Notes: generated by a model not told the origin, from the sequence alone. 64,000 bases of DNA from Streptomyces marincola (GCF_020410765.1 NZ_CP084541.1:2865001-2929000), one strand, 5' to 3'; shown: positions 24,611 through 34,298, counted from the first letter of the stretch. Numbers and translations are program-made.

Positions 24611-27442
24611 TCAGGCGGGCCCGGGCAGCGCCTCGGCGATCACCTCCGCGAGGTGGCGGGCGCGGTGGCCGCCGAGCTGCTGGAGCTGCGTGCGGCAGGA
24701 GTAGCCGTCCGCGAGCAGCACCGCGTCCGGGGCCGCGGCCCGCACGGCGGGCAGCAGCTGCTCCTCGGCGCAGGCCACGGAGACCTCCCAGTGGCCCTTC
24801 TCGAAGCCGAAGTTGCCCGCGAGACCGCAGCACCCGGTGGACAACTGGCCGGTGAGACCGACCCGTTCGCGCAAGCGCCGGTCGGCCGCGTCGCCGAGCA
24901 CGGCGTGCTGGTGGCAGTGCGTCTGCCCGGCGACGCTGCGGTCAAGGCGCGGCGGCCGCCAGTCGGGCGCGCCCTCGTTCAGGGTCTCGGCGAACGTCCG
25001 CACGCGCCCGGCGAGCGCGTGCGCGCGCGGGTCGTCCGGCAGCAGCTCCGGCAGGTCGGTGCGCAGCGCGGCGGCGCACGGCGGTTCGAGGACGGTGACC
25101 GGCGTTCCCCCGGGCAGCTCGGCGTTCAGCCCGTCGAACGTGTCGAGCGTGCGGCGCAGCACCGCTCGGGCCTGGTCGAGCTGGCCGGTCGAGACGTACG
25201 TCAGGCCGCAGCACACAGGGCCGCGCGGCACGGCGGGGCGCAGCCCTGCCGCCGTGAGCACGGCCGCGGCGGCGCTCCCCGCCTCGGGCGCGAGGTGGTT
25301 GGTGAAGGTGTCGGGGAACAGCACGACGGGCCGCCCGCCGCCCGCGGCGGCCCCGCCCCCGGCCCGCCGCCACTCGCGGGTGAACGGCCGGCGCGGCAGC
25401 CGCGGCAGGGCGCGTTCCGGCGCGATGCCGCCGGCCCGTTTGGCCAGGGCGGCCAGCGGCGGGACGCGGCCCGCCAGGTTGACGGCCGGGGCGAGCCGCA
25501 GCGCGGCGGCCAGGCTCAGCCACCGCGGCAGGCGGCCCATCGCGTAGTGGGCGGCGGGGCGGCGCCGGCCCGCGTAGTGGTGGTGCAGGAACTCGGCCTT
25601 GTAGGTGGCCATGTCGACGCCCACCGGGCAGTCGCTGCGGCAGCCCTTGCAGGACAGGCACAGGTCGAGCGCGTCGCGCACCTCGGTCGAGCGCCATCCT
25701 TCGGTGATCACCTCGCCGGCCAGCATCTCGTGCAGCAGGCGGGCCCGGCCGCGCGTGGAGTGCCGCTCCTCGCCCGTGGCGCGGAACGAGGGGCACATGA
25801 CGTGCGTGGCCACACTGCTCTCGCGGCACTTGGCGACGCCGACGCAGCGGCGCACGGCCGCGGAGAAGTCGCCGCCGTCGTGCGGGTAGGCGAACGCGAC
25901 GGGCACGGGCGCGGCGGGCAGCGGGGTGAAGCGCAGGTTCTCGTCGAGGCGGGCCGGGTGGGCGAGCACGCCGGGGTTCAGGGCACGGTCGGGGTCCCAG
26001 AGGTCCTTGAACGTGCCGAAGAGGCCCACGAGTTCGTCGCCGTACATGCGGGGCAGCAGCTCGGCGCGGGCCAGTCCGTCGCCGTGCTCACCCGACAGCG
26101 AGCCGCCGTGGGCGGCGACCAGGTCGGCCAGTTCGGTGCCGAACTCCCGGAACGCGGCGACGCCCCGGGGGCTCAGCAGGTCGAAGTCGACGCGGATGTG
26201 CACGCACCCGTCGCCGAAGTGGCCGTAGGGGGCGCCGCGCAGGCCGTGGTCGGCGAGCAGGCCGCGGAACTCCCTCAGGTACGCGCCCAGTCGGGCCGGC
26301 GGCACGGCGCAGTCCTCCCAACCCGGCCACGCCTCCCCGCCGTCGGGCATGCGGGTGGCGTGCCCCGAGGCGTCCTCGCGGACGCGCCACAGCGCGCGCT
26401 GGTCGAGCGGGTCGACGAGCACGGCGTGCCCGGTCGTGCCGCCGGCGGCGGCCCGGCACAGCGCGCGGGCGTTCGCCTCGGCCTCCGCGGTGTGGCCGCC
26501 GCCCATCTCGACGAACAGCCACGCGCCGCCGTCCGGCAGCGCGGCGCGCGCCGCGTCGCCGACGAGGTCGGCCGCCATGCCCTCGACGGTCAGCGGGCCG
26601 TGGGCGAGCAGCCCGGGCGCCGCCTCGGCCGCGGCGGACTCGTCGGCGTAGCCGAGGACGGCCAGCGCGCGGGCGGCCGGCGCGGCCACGAGGCGGACGG
26701 TGGCCTCGGTGAGCACGCCGAGGGTGCCCTCGCTGCCGGTGAACGCGCGGGCCCAGTCCCGGCCCTTCTCGGGCAGCAGCTCGTCGAGCGCGTAGCCGGA
26801 GATGCGCCGCGGCAGGTCGGGGAACCCGGTGCGCAGCAGCGCGAGATGACCGGACACCAGCTCGTCCACGGCCCCGCGCAGCTGCCGGGAGACGCCCCGG
26901 CCGCCGCGGTCGAGGCGCGCGCGCTCGCCGCGGTAGGTGAGGACGTCGAGGGAGCGGACGTTGTCGGCCGTGGTGCCCCACGCGACGGAGTGGGAGCCGC
27001 AGGAGTTGTTGCCGATCATGCCGCCCAGCGTGCAGCGGCTGTGGGTCGAGGGGTCGGGTCCGAACGTCAGGCCGTGCGGCGCGGCTGCCGCGCGCAGCGC
27101 GTCGCACACGACGCCCGGCTGCACCACGGCCGAGCGCGCCTCGGGGTCGAGGGAGAGCACCCGGTTCATGTGCCGCGTGAAGTCGAGCACCACGCCGGTG
27201 CCCGTGGCCTGCCCCGCGATGCTGGTGCCGCCGCCCCTGGCCACGACGGGCACCTGGTGCGCGCGGCACACGGCGAGCGCGGCTGCCACGTCGTCGGCGT
27301 CGCGCGGGGCGACCACGCCGACCGGGACCCGCCGGTAGTTGGAGGCGTCCATGGTGGTCAGCGCCCGGGCCGCGGCGTCGAACTCCACGTCGCCGCGCAC
27401 GGCGGCACGCAGCGCCGCCGCCAGTTCGGTCACGTTCTCCAT
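24611..27442 (-). CDS. FAD-linked oxidoreductase fused to Fe-S/CCG domain (GlcD-GlpC type)
   Basis: A 943-residue fusion resembling D-lactate or 2-hydroxyacid dehydrogenases. The N-terminal half is a VAO-type FAD domain: PVVARGGGTSIAGQATGTGV, GPDPSTHSRCTLGGMIGNNS and GTEGTLGV-like FTGSEGTLGVLTEA. It is followed by the FAD-oxidase C-terminal domain with GHFGDGCVHIR. From about residue 530 it has Fe-S cysteines (VGVAKCRESS, then LDLCLSCKGCRSDCPVGVD) and from about 680 two CCG-type segments (PVCCGLTYV and TGCCGLAGNFG). It should pass electrons from a hydroxy acid to the respiratory chain. Position behind the glucarate genes suggests carboxylate catabolism; substrate unknown. Confidence 0.85.
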   Translation of the reverse strand: MENVTELAAALRAAVRGDVEFDAAARALTTMDASNYRRVPVGVVAPRDADDVAAALAVCRAHQVPVVARGGGTSIAGQATGTGVVLDFTRHMNRVLSLDPEARSAVVQPGVVCDALRAAAAPHGLTFGPDPSTHSRCTLGGMIGNNSCGSHSVAWGTTADNVRSLDVLTYRGERARLDRGGRGVSRQLRGAVDELVSGHLALLRTGFPDLPRRISGYALDELLPEKGRDWARAFTGSEGTLGVLTEATVRLVAAPAARALAVLGYADESAAAEAAPGLLAHGPLTVEGMAADLVGDAARAALPDGGAWLFVEMGGGHTAEAEANARALCRAAAGGTTGHAVLVDPLDQRALWRVREDASGHATRMPDGGEAWPGWEDCAVPPARLGAYLREFRGLLADHGLRGAPYGHFGDGCVHIRVDFDLLSPRGVAAFREFGTELADLVAAHGGSLSGEHGDGLARAELLPRMYGDELVGLFGTFKDLWDPDRALNPGVLAHPARLDENLRFTPLPAAPVPVAFAYPHDGGDFSAAVRRCVGVAKCRESSVATHVMCPSFRATGEERHSTRGRARLLHEMLAGEVITEGWRSTEVRDALDLCLSCKGCRSDCPVGVDMATYKAEFLHHHYAGRRRPAAHYAMGRLPRWLSLAAALRLAPAVNLAGRVPPLAALAKRAGGIAPERALPRLPRRPFTREWRRAGGGAAAGGGRPVVLFPDTFTNHLAPEAGSAAAAVLTAAGLRPAVPRGPVCCGLTYVSTGQLDQARAVLRRTLDTFDGLNAELPGGTPVTVLEPPCAAALRTDLPELLPDDPRAHALAGRVRTFAETLNEGAPDWRPPRLDRSVAGQTHCHQHAVLGDAADRRLRERVGLTGQLSTGCCGLAGNFGFEKGHWEVSVACAEEQLLPAVRAAAPDAVLLADGYSCRTQLQQLGGHRARHLAEVIAEALPGPA

Positions 27443-27566
27443 GCCTGACAGCGTGCACCGTGCGGCAGAGCGGCGCCATGCGGCGGCGCCGGGCCCTCTG
27501 GTGATCGATCATGTCCAGGAATGCGCGAAACTATTAACGATCAAGTGTTTCTAGTCATCACACTCT

Positions 27567-27597
27567 TTGCTTCCCGTATCCATAACGCACCTATAGT
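27567..27597 (+). promoter_or_regulatory. candidate promoter of the conservon
   Basis: TTGCTT (27567-27572), 19-bp spacer, TATAGT (27592-27597), 55 nt before the cvnA ATG. The surrounding 60 bp are noticeably AT-richer than the coding DNA. Confidence 0.45.
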
Positions 27598-27651
27598 GTT
27601 GCCGAATTGACAGGTACCGCCCGACCAACCGCGCAAGAGGTTCCCCGGCTC

Positions 27652-29217
27652 ATGACGGAGCGTCCCCCCCTGCGGCAGTCGCTGCTCGCCCTTCTCATCT
27701 CCCTGATCGTCTCAGGAAGCGGCTGGCTGGGGGCGGTCTACGCCGCGCCCGAGTCCTTCCGCGACACGACCGCCTGGGGTGCGGGCGCCGCCGCGCTGGT
27801 GCTGTCGGCCGCGGTGGCCACCGCGGCGCACGCCCGCGCCACGGTACGGCGACTTCGCGCCACGGAAGCCCGGCGGGCCGAACGCGCCCGGCACTTCGCC
27901 GAGGAGACCGTGCCCGCCCTCGTCGCGCGGCTGCGTGACGGCGCGTCGGCCGACAGCGCGCTCGCCGCGACCGAGCGGCCCGAGGACGAGACGCTGCGCC
28001 GCGTCCTGCACACCGTGGCCGTCGAGGTCGGCCGCGGCGAGGCCGGTACGGCCGCCGCGCTGGCCGCGAGTGCCAACGCGGCGGGCCGGATGCAGGCCCT
28101 CGCCACCAGCATGCTCGCGGACCTGCGCGAGATGGAGCACCGGCACAGCGACGAGGACGTGCTCGGCGACCTGCTGCACCTGGACCACCGCACCGCGCAG
28201 GCCGGCCGGCTCGCCGACAGCATCGCGGTCCTCACCGGCGCGCGCTCCGGGCGGCGCTGGGCCAAGCCGATCGTCATGGAGAGCATCCTGCGCGGGGCGA
28301 TGGGCCGCATCAGCGGCTACCGCCGCGTGCGGCTGCACGCGGCGGTCGACGTGGCCGTCGCCGGCCACGCGGCCGAGGGCGTGATGCACGCCCTGGCCGA
28401 ACTCCTCGACAACGCGGCGAACTTCTCACCCCCCACCGCCGAAGTCCACGTGTACGCCGAGGAGGTGCCGGCCGGACTCATCCTCACCGTCGAGGACAGC
28501 GGCCTGGTGATGAGCGACGTGGCCCTGCGCCGCGCCGAACGCGCCGTCTCCGGCGACCGGCCGCTGGACCTCACCACCCTGTCCGGCACCCGCCTGGGAC
28601 TCGCCGTCGTCGGCTGCCTGGCGCGCAAGCACGGCCTGACCGTCTCGTTCCGCCCCTCGGCCCGCGGCGGCACCGGCGCGCTGATGATGATCCCGCAGGA
28701 ACTCCTCAGCCGGCCGCGCGCCACCGCCGCCCCCGCCGACGTGCCCGGTCTCGCCCCGGCCGCCGAGGTGCTGCCTGCCGACGGGGTCGCGGACGGGGCG
28801 GGCCGCGCGGCCGCGACCGCCCGCGCGGAGCGGCCGGCCGCGGCCGGCCGGGAGGCCGCCGAGCCGACCGGGCCCGAGCCCGCCGAGCCCGCGCGCGAGC
28901 CCCTCCCGGCCGCCGGCGCGGGCGCCGGCGCGCCGCGCGCCACCGCCGAGCACTCCCCCGCCGCCCCCGGTTCCAGCGACACCGTCGAGGTCGAGTACGG
29001 CACGAGCGGCCTGCCCAAGCGCCGCCGGGGCCGCACGCTGGCCGCCCACCCACAGAGCACGCAACGCACGCCGCGGCCGACGTCGTCCGCGGGTCACTCA
29101 CCGGCAGAATCCGCCGCCCGATTCGGCGCGTTCCGACGCGCCGTCCGGGGCCAGGGCGACACACCCCCCACGCCGCCCGCCGCCTCGGCTTCCCAACCGG
29201 AGGACGAAAACCCATGA
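27652..29217 (+). CDS. cvnA: conservon sensor-kinase-like membrane protein CvnA
   Basis: A 521-residue histidine-kinase-like protein of the actinobacterial conservon. Two N-terminal membrane helices (LLALLISLIVSGSGWLGAVYA and WGAGAAALVLSAAVATAA) are followed by a coiled dimerisation region. The GHKL ATPase domain is at about 225-345, with N-box LAELLDNAANFSPP and G-box VEDSGLVMSD, and no standard receiver partner nearby. The C-terminal 150 residues are Ala/Pro/Glu-rich and probably disordered. ATG at 27652 rather than an upstream TTG. It overlaps cvnB by ATGA. Conservon products are thought to form a membrane-associated, GPCR-like signalling complex controlling development or secondary metabolism. 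Confidence 0.9.
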   Translation: MTERPPLRQSLLALLISLIVSGSGWLGAVYAAPESFRDTTAWGAGAAALVLSAAVATAAHARATVRRLRATEARRAERARHFAEETVPALVARLRDGASADSALAATERPEDETLRRVLHTVAVEVGRGEAGTAAALAASANAAGRMQALATSMLADLREMEHRHSDEDVLGDLLHLDHRTAQAGRLADSIAVLTGARSGRRWAKPIVMESILRGAMGRISGYRRVRLHAAVDVAVAGHAAEGVMHALAELLDNAANFSPPTAEVHVYAEEVPAGLILTVEDSGLVMSDVALRRAERAVSGDRPLDLTTLSGTRLGLAVVGCLARKHGLTVSFRPSARGGTGALMMIPQELLSRPRATAAPADVPGLAPAAEVLPADGVADGAGRAAATARAERPAAAGREAAEPTGPEPAEPAREPLPAAGAGAGAPRATAEHSPAAPGSSDTVEVEYGTSGLPKRRRGRTLAAHPQSTQRTPRPTSSAGHSPAESAARFGAFRRAVRGQGDTPPTPPAASASQPEDENP

Positions 29218-29642
29218 CCGCACCCAACTCGGGAGCACCGCTCAACTGGCTGCTGGAGAGCCTGTTGTCGCGCACACCGGGCGCCCGGCACGCGCTCGTC
29301 CTCTCCCGCGACGGGCTCAAGCTGTGCCGCACCCCGGAACTCTCCGAGGACCAGGCCGACCAGCTGGCCGCGATCTCGGCGGGCATCCAGAGCCTGTCGC
29401 ACGGCGCATCCATGGAGTTCGGCGACGGCACGGGCGGCGTCCGCCAGTCGATGACCGAGTTCTACGGCGGCATCCTGTTCATCGTGGAGGCGGGCGACGG
29501 CGCCCACCTGGCGATCGTGGCCGACGACAGCGCGGACGTCGGCCTCATCGGCCACAACATGAACGAGCTCGTCGAACAGCTCGGCGAGCACCTGAGCGCC
29601 CCACCGCGTTCCGACACGGCCGAGGGCGGCGGCCCGGCATGA
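29214..29642 (+). CDS. cvnB: conservon Roadblock/LC7-domain protein CvnB
   Basis: A 142-residue Roadblock/LC7 protein (NWLLESLLSRTPGARHALVLSRDGLKLC, about residues 9-36; GILFIVEAGDGAHLAIVADD in the second half). In conservons it is the presumed regulator or GAP-like partner of the CvnD GTPase. It starts inside the cvnA stop codon (ATGA) and ends inside the cvnC start, so translation is coupled throughout. Confidence 0.92.
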   Translation: MTAPNSGAPLNWLLESLLSRTPGARHALVLSRDGLKLCRTPELSEDQADQLAAISAGIQSLSHGASMEFGDGTGGVRQSMTEFYGGILFIVEAGDGAHLAIVADDSADVGLIGHNMNELVEQLGEHLSAPPRSDTAEGGGPA

Positions 29643-30001
29643 GCCGCCCGGGCAGGAACGACGATCCCGACCGGCTGTACACCCTGACCGGTGGCCGCAG
29701 CCGGGCGGAGACGAACGCCTTCGACCTGGTCACGCTCGTGGTGAGCGAATGCGCGCCGACGCCCGGCATGCAGTCGGAGCACGCCCGCATCCTCCGCCTG
29801 TGCGAGCACCCCACGGCCGTCGTGGAGGTCGCGGCCCACCTCGGCCTCCCGGTCTCCATCACGAAGATCCTGCTCGACGACCTGCTCGCCCTCGGCCGGA
29901 TCACCGCGCGCCACCCCCGCACCGGCACCGGCACGAGTGCGGCCCAACTGCCCGACACCGATCTCCTTGAGCAGGTACTCGTTGGACTCCGCAACCTCTG
30001 A
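29639..30001 (+). CDS. cvnC: conservon DUF742 protein CvnC
   Basis: A 120-residue DUF742 protein with a winged-helix-like region. It starts with LYTLTGGRSRAETNAFDLVTLV and has a later helix-turn-helix-like PTAVVEVAAHLGLPVSITKI. DUF742 proteins occur almost only in conservons, between CvnB and CvnD. Coupled to cvnB by ATGA. Its 3' end overlaps the probable start of cvnD by about 20 nt. Confidence 0.92.
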   Translation: MSRPGRNDDPDRLYTLTGGRSRAETNAFDLVTLVVSECAPTPGMQSEHARILRLCEHPTAVVEVAAHLGLPVSITKILLDDLLALGRITARHPRTGTGTSAAQLPDTDLLEQVLVGLRNL

Positions 30002-30614
30002 CCGCCAGGCCGCCGGCGCCCCGCTCGGCGACGCCACGGACAACGGCCTGAAGATCGTGATCGTCGGCGGCTTCGGCGTCGGCAAGACCACCATGGTCCG
30101 CTCCGTCAGCGACATCAGGCCGCTGAACACCGAAGAGGTCATGACGCAGGCGAGCCAGGGGATCGACGACCCCTCCGCCGTGCGCGGCAAGACCTCGACC
30201 ACGGTGGCGTTCGACTTCGGCCGCATCAGCCTCAACGAGCAGACGGTGCTCTACCTGTTCGGCGCGCCCGGCCAGGAACGCTTCTGGTTCCTGTGGGACC
30301 GCCTGTTCACCGGGACCCTCGGCGCGGTCGTCCTCGTCGACACCAGGCGGCTGGCCGACTCCTGGTACGCCATCGACCGCCTGGAGCACCACGGAACGCC
30401 GTTCATCGTGGCCCGCAACGACTTCGGCGGGCCGCCGCACACCGCCGAGCAGGTCCGCGAGGCGCTCGACCTGCCGGAGACGGTGCCGCTCATCGACTGC
30501 GACGCCAGGTCGAGGGAGTCGAGCAAGCACGTCCTGATCACGCTCGTCGAGCACCTGCACGCGCTCTCCACCGCCAACGCCCCCGAGCCAGCCCGGAAGA
30601 TCGCCACCCCGTGA
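29982..30614 (+). CDS. cvnD: conservon small GTPase-like protein CvnD
   Basis: A P-loop GTPase of about 210 residues. G1 is GGFGVGKTTMV, G3-like is LFGAPGQERFWFLW (a DxxG variant reading GAPGQ), and G4-like is ARNDF in place of NKxD. These deviations are usual for CvnD. The start is uncertain; TTG at 29982 (LDSATSDRQAAG) matches where the family normally begins, after a GAGCAGG-like site. It is followed by the first P450 with a GTGA overlap. In S. coelicolor conservons the GTPase interacts with CvnA-C at the membrane. Confidence 0.9.
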   Translation: MDSATSDRQAAGAPLGDATDNGLKIVIVGGFGVGKTTMVRSVSDIRPLNTEEVMTQASQGIDDPSAVRGKTSTTVAFDFGRISLNEQTVLYLFGAPGQERFWFLWDRLFTGTLGAVVLVDTRRLADSWYAIDRLEHHGTPFIVARNDFGGPPHTAEQVREALDLPETVPLIDCDARSRESSKHVLITLVEHLHALSTANAPEPARKIATP

Positions 30615-31873
30615 CCACCACACAGCACACGCAGCACCCGCAGCCACCCGCCCCGCGGCCGGACGCGGTGCCGCTGAGCGGCCCGAGGTTCCACACCGAC
30701 CCCGCCGAGCTGTACCGCGAGATGCGGCAGCGGCACGGCTCCGTCGTCCCCGTCGTGCTGCCGGGCGACATCCCCGCCTGGCTCGTGGTCGGCTACCGCG
30801 AGCTGCACCACGTCACCGGCGACACCAACCTGTTCACCCGGGACATGGGCCTGTGGAACCAGTGGCCGGTCATCCCCGCCGACTGGCCGCTGCTGCCGAT
30901 GGTCAACCGCCGCCAGCCCTCGATCTACTACACCGTCGGCGCCGAGCACCAGCGGCACGTCGAGCTGGTCGCCCCCGCGCTCGAAGCGGTCGACCCGTTC
31001 GAACTGCGGCGCCACGCCGAGCAGATCGCCGACGCGCTGATCGACGCGTTCTGCGGCCAGGGCGAGGCCGAGCTGATCGGCGACTACGCGAAGCTGCTGC
31101 CCATCCTCGTCCTCGGCCGCGTCATCGGGTTCCCCGACGCCGAGGGCCCCGAACTCGCCCAGGCCATCAACGCGCTCGCCGACGGCGGCGAGGACGCCAT
31201 CGCCAGCCACGCCTACCTCACCGCGGCCATGCGGCGGCTCCTGGCCGCCAAGCGCGCCACGCCGGGCGCCGACGTCGCCTCCCGCATGCTCGGGCACCCC
31301 GAGCCGTTCACCGACGAGGAATACGTCCTCGACCTCCAGGCGATCGTCGCCGCGGGACACCTCCCGACCTCGGACTGGATCGGCAACTCGCTGCGCCTGA
31401 TGCTCACCGACGACCGGTTCGCCGCCTCGCTCTCCGGCGGCCGGCACAGCGTCGGCGAGGCCATGAACGAGGTGCTGTGGGAGGACACGCCCACCCAGAT
31501 CCTCGCCGGGCGCTGGGTCGCCCGCGACACCCAGCTCGGCGGGCAGCGCCTCCAGGCAGGCGACATGCTGCTGCTCGGCCTCCAGGGCGCGCACGGCGAC
31601 CCGCAGGTCCGGCACCCCGGGCATGTCGACGCGGGCGGCAACAACGCCCACTTCTCCTTCTCGCACGGCGAGTTCCGCTGCCCGTTCCCCGCCCAGGAGA
31701 TCGCCGAGGCGATCGCCAGGACCGGCATCGAGGTGCTGCTCGACCGGCTGCCCGACGTGGACCTCTCCGTTCCGCAGGACGAACTCACCCGCCGGCCGTC
31801 CCCGTTCCTGCGCGGCATGACCGCGCTGCCGGTCCGGTTCACCCCGACTCCCGCCGTTGGAGGCCAGAGATGA
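30611..31873 (+). CDS. cvnE: conservon cytochrome P450, CYP157-like, without ExxR
   Basis: A 420-residue P450-fold protein. The haem loop is FSFSHGEFRC (Cys at about 357) and the I-helix equivalent is AAGHLPTS. The K-helix position that should read ExxR instead reads EVLW (Glu287 to Trp290). Replacement of ExxR by ExxW is a known feature of the CYP157 family, whose members sit beside CYP154 enzymes in conservons. It may therefore not be a normal monooxygenase and could be a signalling or partner protein. GTGA overlap with cvnD and ATGA overlap with the next P450 show a single coupled operon. Confidence 0.88.
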   Translation: MTTTQHTQHPQPPAPRPDAVPLSGPRFHTDPAELYREMRQRHGSVVPVVLPGDIPAWLVVGYRELHHVTGDTNLFTRDMGLWNQWPVIPADWPLLPMVNRRQPSIYYTVGAEHQRHVELVAPALEAVDPFELRRHAEQIADALIDAFCGQGEAELIGDYAKLLPILVLGRVIGFPDAEGPELAQAINALADGGEDAIASHAYLTAAMRRLLAAKRATPGADVASRMLGHPEPFTDEEYVLDLQAIVAAGHLPTSDWIGNSLRLMLTDDRFAASLSGGRHSVGEAMNEVLWEDTPTQILAGRWVARDTQLGGQRLQAGDMLLLGLQGAHGDPQVRHPGHVDAGGNNAHFSFSHGEFRCPFPAQEIAEAIARTGIEVLLDRLPDVDLSVPQDELTRRPSPFLRGMTALPVRFTPTPAVGGQR

Positions 31874-33090
31874 CCTGCCCCGTCGTCACCCTCGACCCGC
31901 TCGTGCGCGACCCGCGGAGCGAGACCCGCGCGCTGCGCGCGATCACGCCCCTGGCCCGCATCGAACTCCCCGGGAACGTCGTCGTGTGGACCGTCACCCG
32001 GCACGCGGAGGCCAGGAAGCTGCTGACCGACCCCAGGCTGGTGAAGGACATCGACCAGTGGGACCTGTGGCAGCGGGGCGAGGTGACGCGGCAGTGGCCG
32101 CTCATCGGCATGATCGACGCCGGCCGCAGCATGTTCACCGTGGACGGGCCCGAGCACCGCAGGCTGCGGGCCAAGACGGCCCAGGCCATCACCGCGCGCC
32201 GGGTCACGGAACTGACCCCCTACATCGAGCGGCAGACGCACCACCTCCTCGACGGGGTCGCCGCCCTGGGCGCGGACGGCGCCGTCGTGGACCTGAAGGC
32301 GGCCTTCGCGCTGCCGCTGCCGATGGCCGTCGTCAGCGAGCTGATGGGCGTGGACCACGCGGAGCACCCGCGCCTGCACCGGCTGTACAAGGCGTTCTTC
32401 AGCATGCTGACGCCCCAGGAGGAACGCCTGGCCGTCATCGACGAGCTGCACGAGTTCTTCACGGCCATGGTCGCGGCCAAGAAGGCCGCCCCGGGCGACG
32501 ACCTCACCAGCGCGCTGATCCTCGCCGACGAGGGCGGCGAGCCGCTGACCGACGAGGAGGTCATCGGCAACCTCAAGGCCATGGTCGCGGCGGGCCACGA
32601 GACGACGATCAGCCTCATCACGCACGCCGTGCGGGCCCTGCTGAACCACCCGGAGCAGCTCGCCCTCGTCCGCGGGGGCGAGGTGCCGTGGGAGACGGTG
32701 GTCGAGGAGACGCTGCGCTGGAACACTCCCGCCTCCCACCTGCTGATGCGGTTCGCCACCGAGGACATCGACGTCGAGGGAACGGTGATCGCCAAGGGCG
32801 AGGGCGTGGTCGTCTCCTACAGCGCCATCGGCTGGGACGAGGCGCAGCACGGCCCGACCGCCGACCGCTTCGACATCACCAGGCCGGCCCCGATCCGCCA
32901 CATCAGCTTCGGCCACGGGCCGCACATCTGCCCGGGGGCGTCGCTCTCCCGGCTGGAGGCCCGCGTCGCGCTGCCCGCGCTGTTCGAGCGCTTCCCCGGT
33001 CTGGCGCTGGCCGTGCCGGACGAGGAGTTGCGCAATATGCCCATCGTCACCCAGAACGACCTGGCCGAACTGCCCGTCCGGCTCGGCTGA
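31870..33090 (+). CDS. conservon cytochrome P450, CYP154-like
   Basis: A 406-residue bacterial class I P450 with all canonical motifs: I-helix MVAAGHETT, ExxR in VVEETLRWN, and haem loop FGHGPHICPGASLSR. It resembles the CYP154 enzymes that pair with CYP157 in conservons. It would need ferredoxin and reductase partners from elsewhere, since none are encoded nearby. Coupled to the preceding P450 by ATGA. Substrate unknown; an endogenous signal or secondary metabolite is possible. Confidence 0.9.
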   Translation: MTCPVVTLDPLVRDPRSETRALRAITPLARIELPGNVVVWTVTRHAEARKLLTDPRLVKDIDQWDLWQRGEVTRQWPLIGMIDAGRSMFTVDGPEHRRLRAKTAQAITARRVTELTPYIERQTHHLLDGVAALGADGAVVDLKAAFALPLPMAVVSELMGVDHAEHPRLHRLYKAFFSMLTPQEERLAVIDELHEFFTAMVAAKKAAPGDDLTSALILADEGGEPLTDEEVIGNLKAMVAAGHETTISLITHAVRALLNHPEQLALVRGGEVPWETVVEETLRWNTPASHLLMRFATEDIDVEGTVIAKGEGVVVSYSAIGWDEAQHGPTADRFDITRPAPIRHISFGHGPHICPGASLSRLEARVALPALFERFPGLALAVPDEELRNMPIVTQNDLAELPVRLG

Positions 33091-33157
33091 CGGTATCCGG
33101 TGTCCACGTCACGAGCCGGATGTGCGGTTTCGGCGTCCGAGGGACTACGCTCCGGCC

Positions 33158-34276
33158 GTGGCCGATATCCAGATTCCCGCTGACATCAAGCCCGCCGACG
33201 GCCGGTTCGGCTCTGGCCCCTCCAAGGTGCGCACCGAGGCACTCGACGCACTGGCCGCGACCGGCGGCTCCCTGCTCGGCACGTCCCACCGCCAGGCACC
33301 GGTCAAGAACCTGGTGGGCCGGGTCCGCGACGGCGTGCGCTCCCTGCTGTCGCTGCCCGCCGACTACGAGGTGATCCTCGGCAACGGCGGCTCCACCGCG
33401 TTCTGGGACGTCGCGACGCACGGCCTCATCGAGGCGAAGTCGCAGCACCTGTCGTTCGGCGAGTTCTCGTCGAAGTTCGCCAAGGCGGCGAGCAAGGCCC
33501 CGTGGCTCGACGAGCCGACCATCATCACCTCGACGCCCGGCAGCCTCCCGGCTCCCCGGGCGCAGCGCGGCGCGGACGCCTACGGCCTCACCCACAACGA
33601 GACCTCGACCGGCGTCGCCGCCCCCATCCGCCGCGTGCCGGGCGCGGACGAGGGCTCGCTGGTCCTCGTCGACGCCACCTCGGGTGCCGGCGGCCTGCCC
33701 GTCGACATCACCGAGACCGATGTCTACTACTTCGCCCCGCAGAAGTCGTTCGCGTCCGACGGCGGGCTGTGGGTCGCGGCGTTCTCCCCGGCCGCCCTGG
33801 AGCGCGCGGAGCGGATCGCGGCCTCGGGCCGGCACATCCCGGAGTTCTTCTCGCTGCCGACGGCGATCGACAACTCCCGCAAGAACCAGACCTACAACAC
33901 CCCGGCGCTCGCCACCCTGTTCCTGCTGGCCGAGCAGCTGGACTGGCTGAACGGGCAGGGCGGCCTCGACTGGGCGGTGCGCCGCACCGCCGACTCCGCC
34001 GGCCGGCTCTACGGGTGGGCCGACAAGTCGGCGGTCGCCACGCCGTTCGTCACCGACCCCGCGCAGCGCTCCCAGGTCGTCGGCACCATCGACTTCGCCG
34101 ACGGCGTGGACGCGGCGGCCATCGCCAAGGTCCTGCGGGCCAACGGCATCGTGGACACCGAGCCCTACCGCAAGCTGGGCCGCAACCAGCTGCGGGTCGC
34201 GATGTACCCGGCCGTCGACCCGGCCGACGTCGAGGCACTGACGGCGTGCGTCGACTACGTCATCGAGCGCCTCTGA
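33158..34276 (+). CDS. serC: phosphoserine aminotransferase
   Basis: PLP-dependent enzyme of serine biosynthesis, converting 3-phosphohydroxypyruvate and glutamate to phosphoserine. 372 residues of the actinobacterial type: FGSGPSKVRTEALDAL, LGTSHRQAPVKNLVG, GNGGSTAFWDVA, and the PLP-lysine segment YYFAPQKSFASDGG. I chose GTG at 33158 (MADIQIPADIK by family comparison). A TACGCT hexamer at 33146-33151 lies 6 nt upstream, which suggests a leaderless transcript. Housekeeping, not part of the conservon. Confidence 0.95.
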   Translation: MADIQIPADIKPADGRFGSGPSKVRTEALDALAATGGSLLGTSHRQAPVKNLVGRVRDGVRSLLSLPADYEVILGNGGSTAFWDVATHGLIEAKSQHLSFGEFSSKFAKAASKAPWLDEPTIITSTPGSLPAPRAQRGADAYGLTHNETSTGVAAPIRRVPGADEGSLVLVDATSGAGGLPVDITETDVYYFAPQKSFASDGGLWVAAFSPAALERAERIAASGRHIPEFFSLPTAIDNSRKNQTYNTPALATLFLLAEQLDWLNGQGGLDWAVRRTADSAGRLYGWADKSAVATPFVTDPAQRSQVVGTIDFADGVDAAAIAKVLRANGIVDTEPYRKLGRNQLRVAMYPAVDPADVEALTACVDYVIERL

Positions 34277-34298
34277 GCACACGGGACGCGGCACGGTG

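Noticed and set aside
30611..33090. The two P450s as tailoring enzymes of the RiPP cluster
   Set aside because: They are fused by overlaps to the conservon and separated from the cluster by serC and the exporter.
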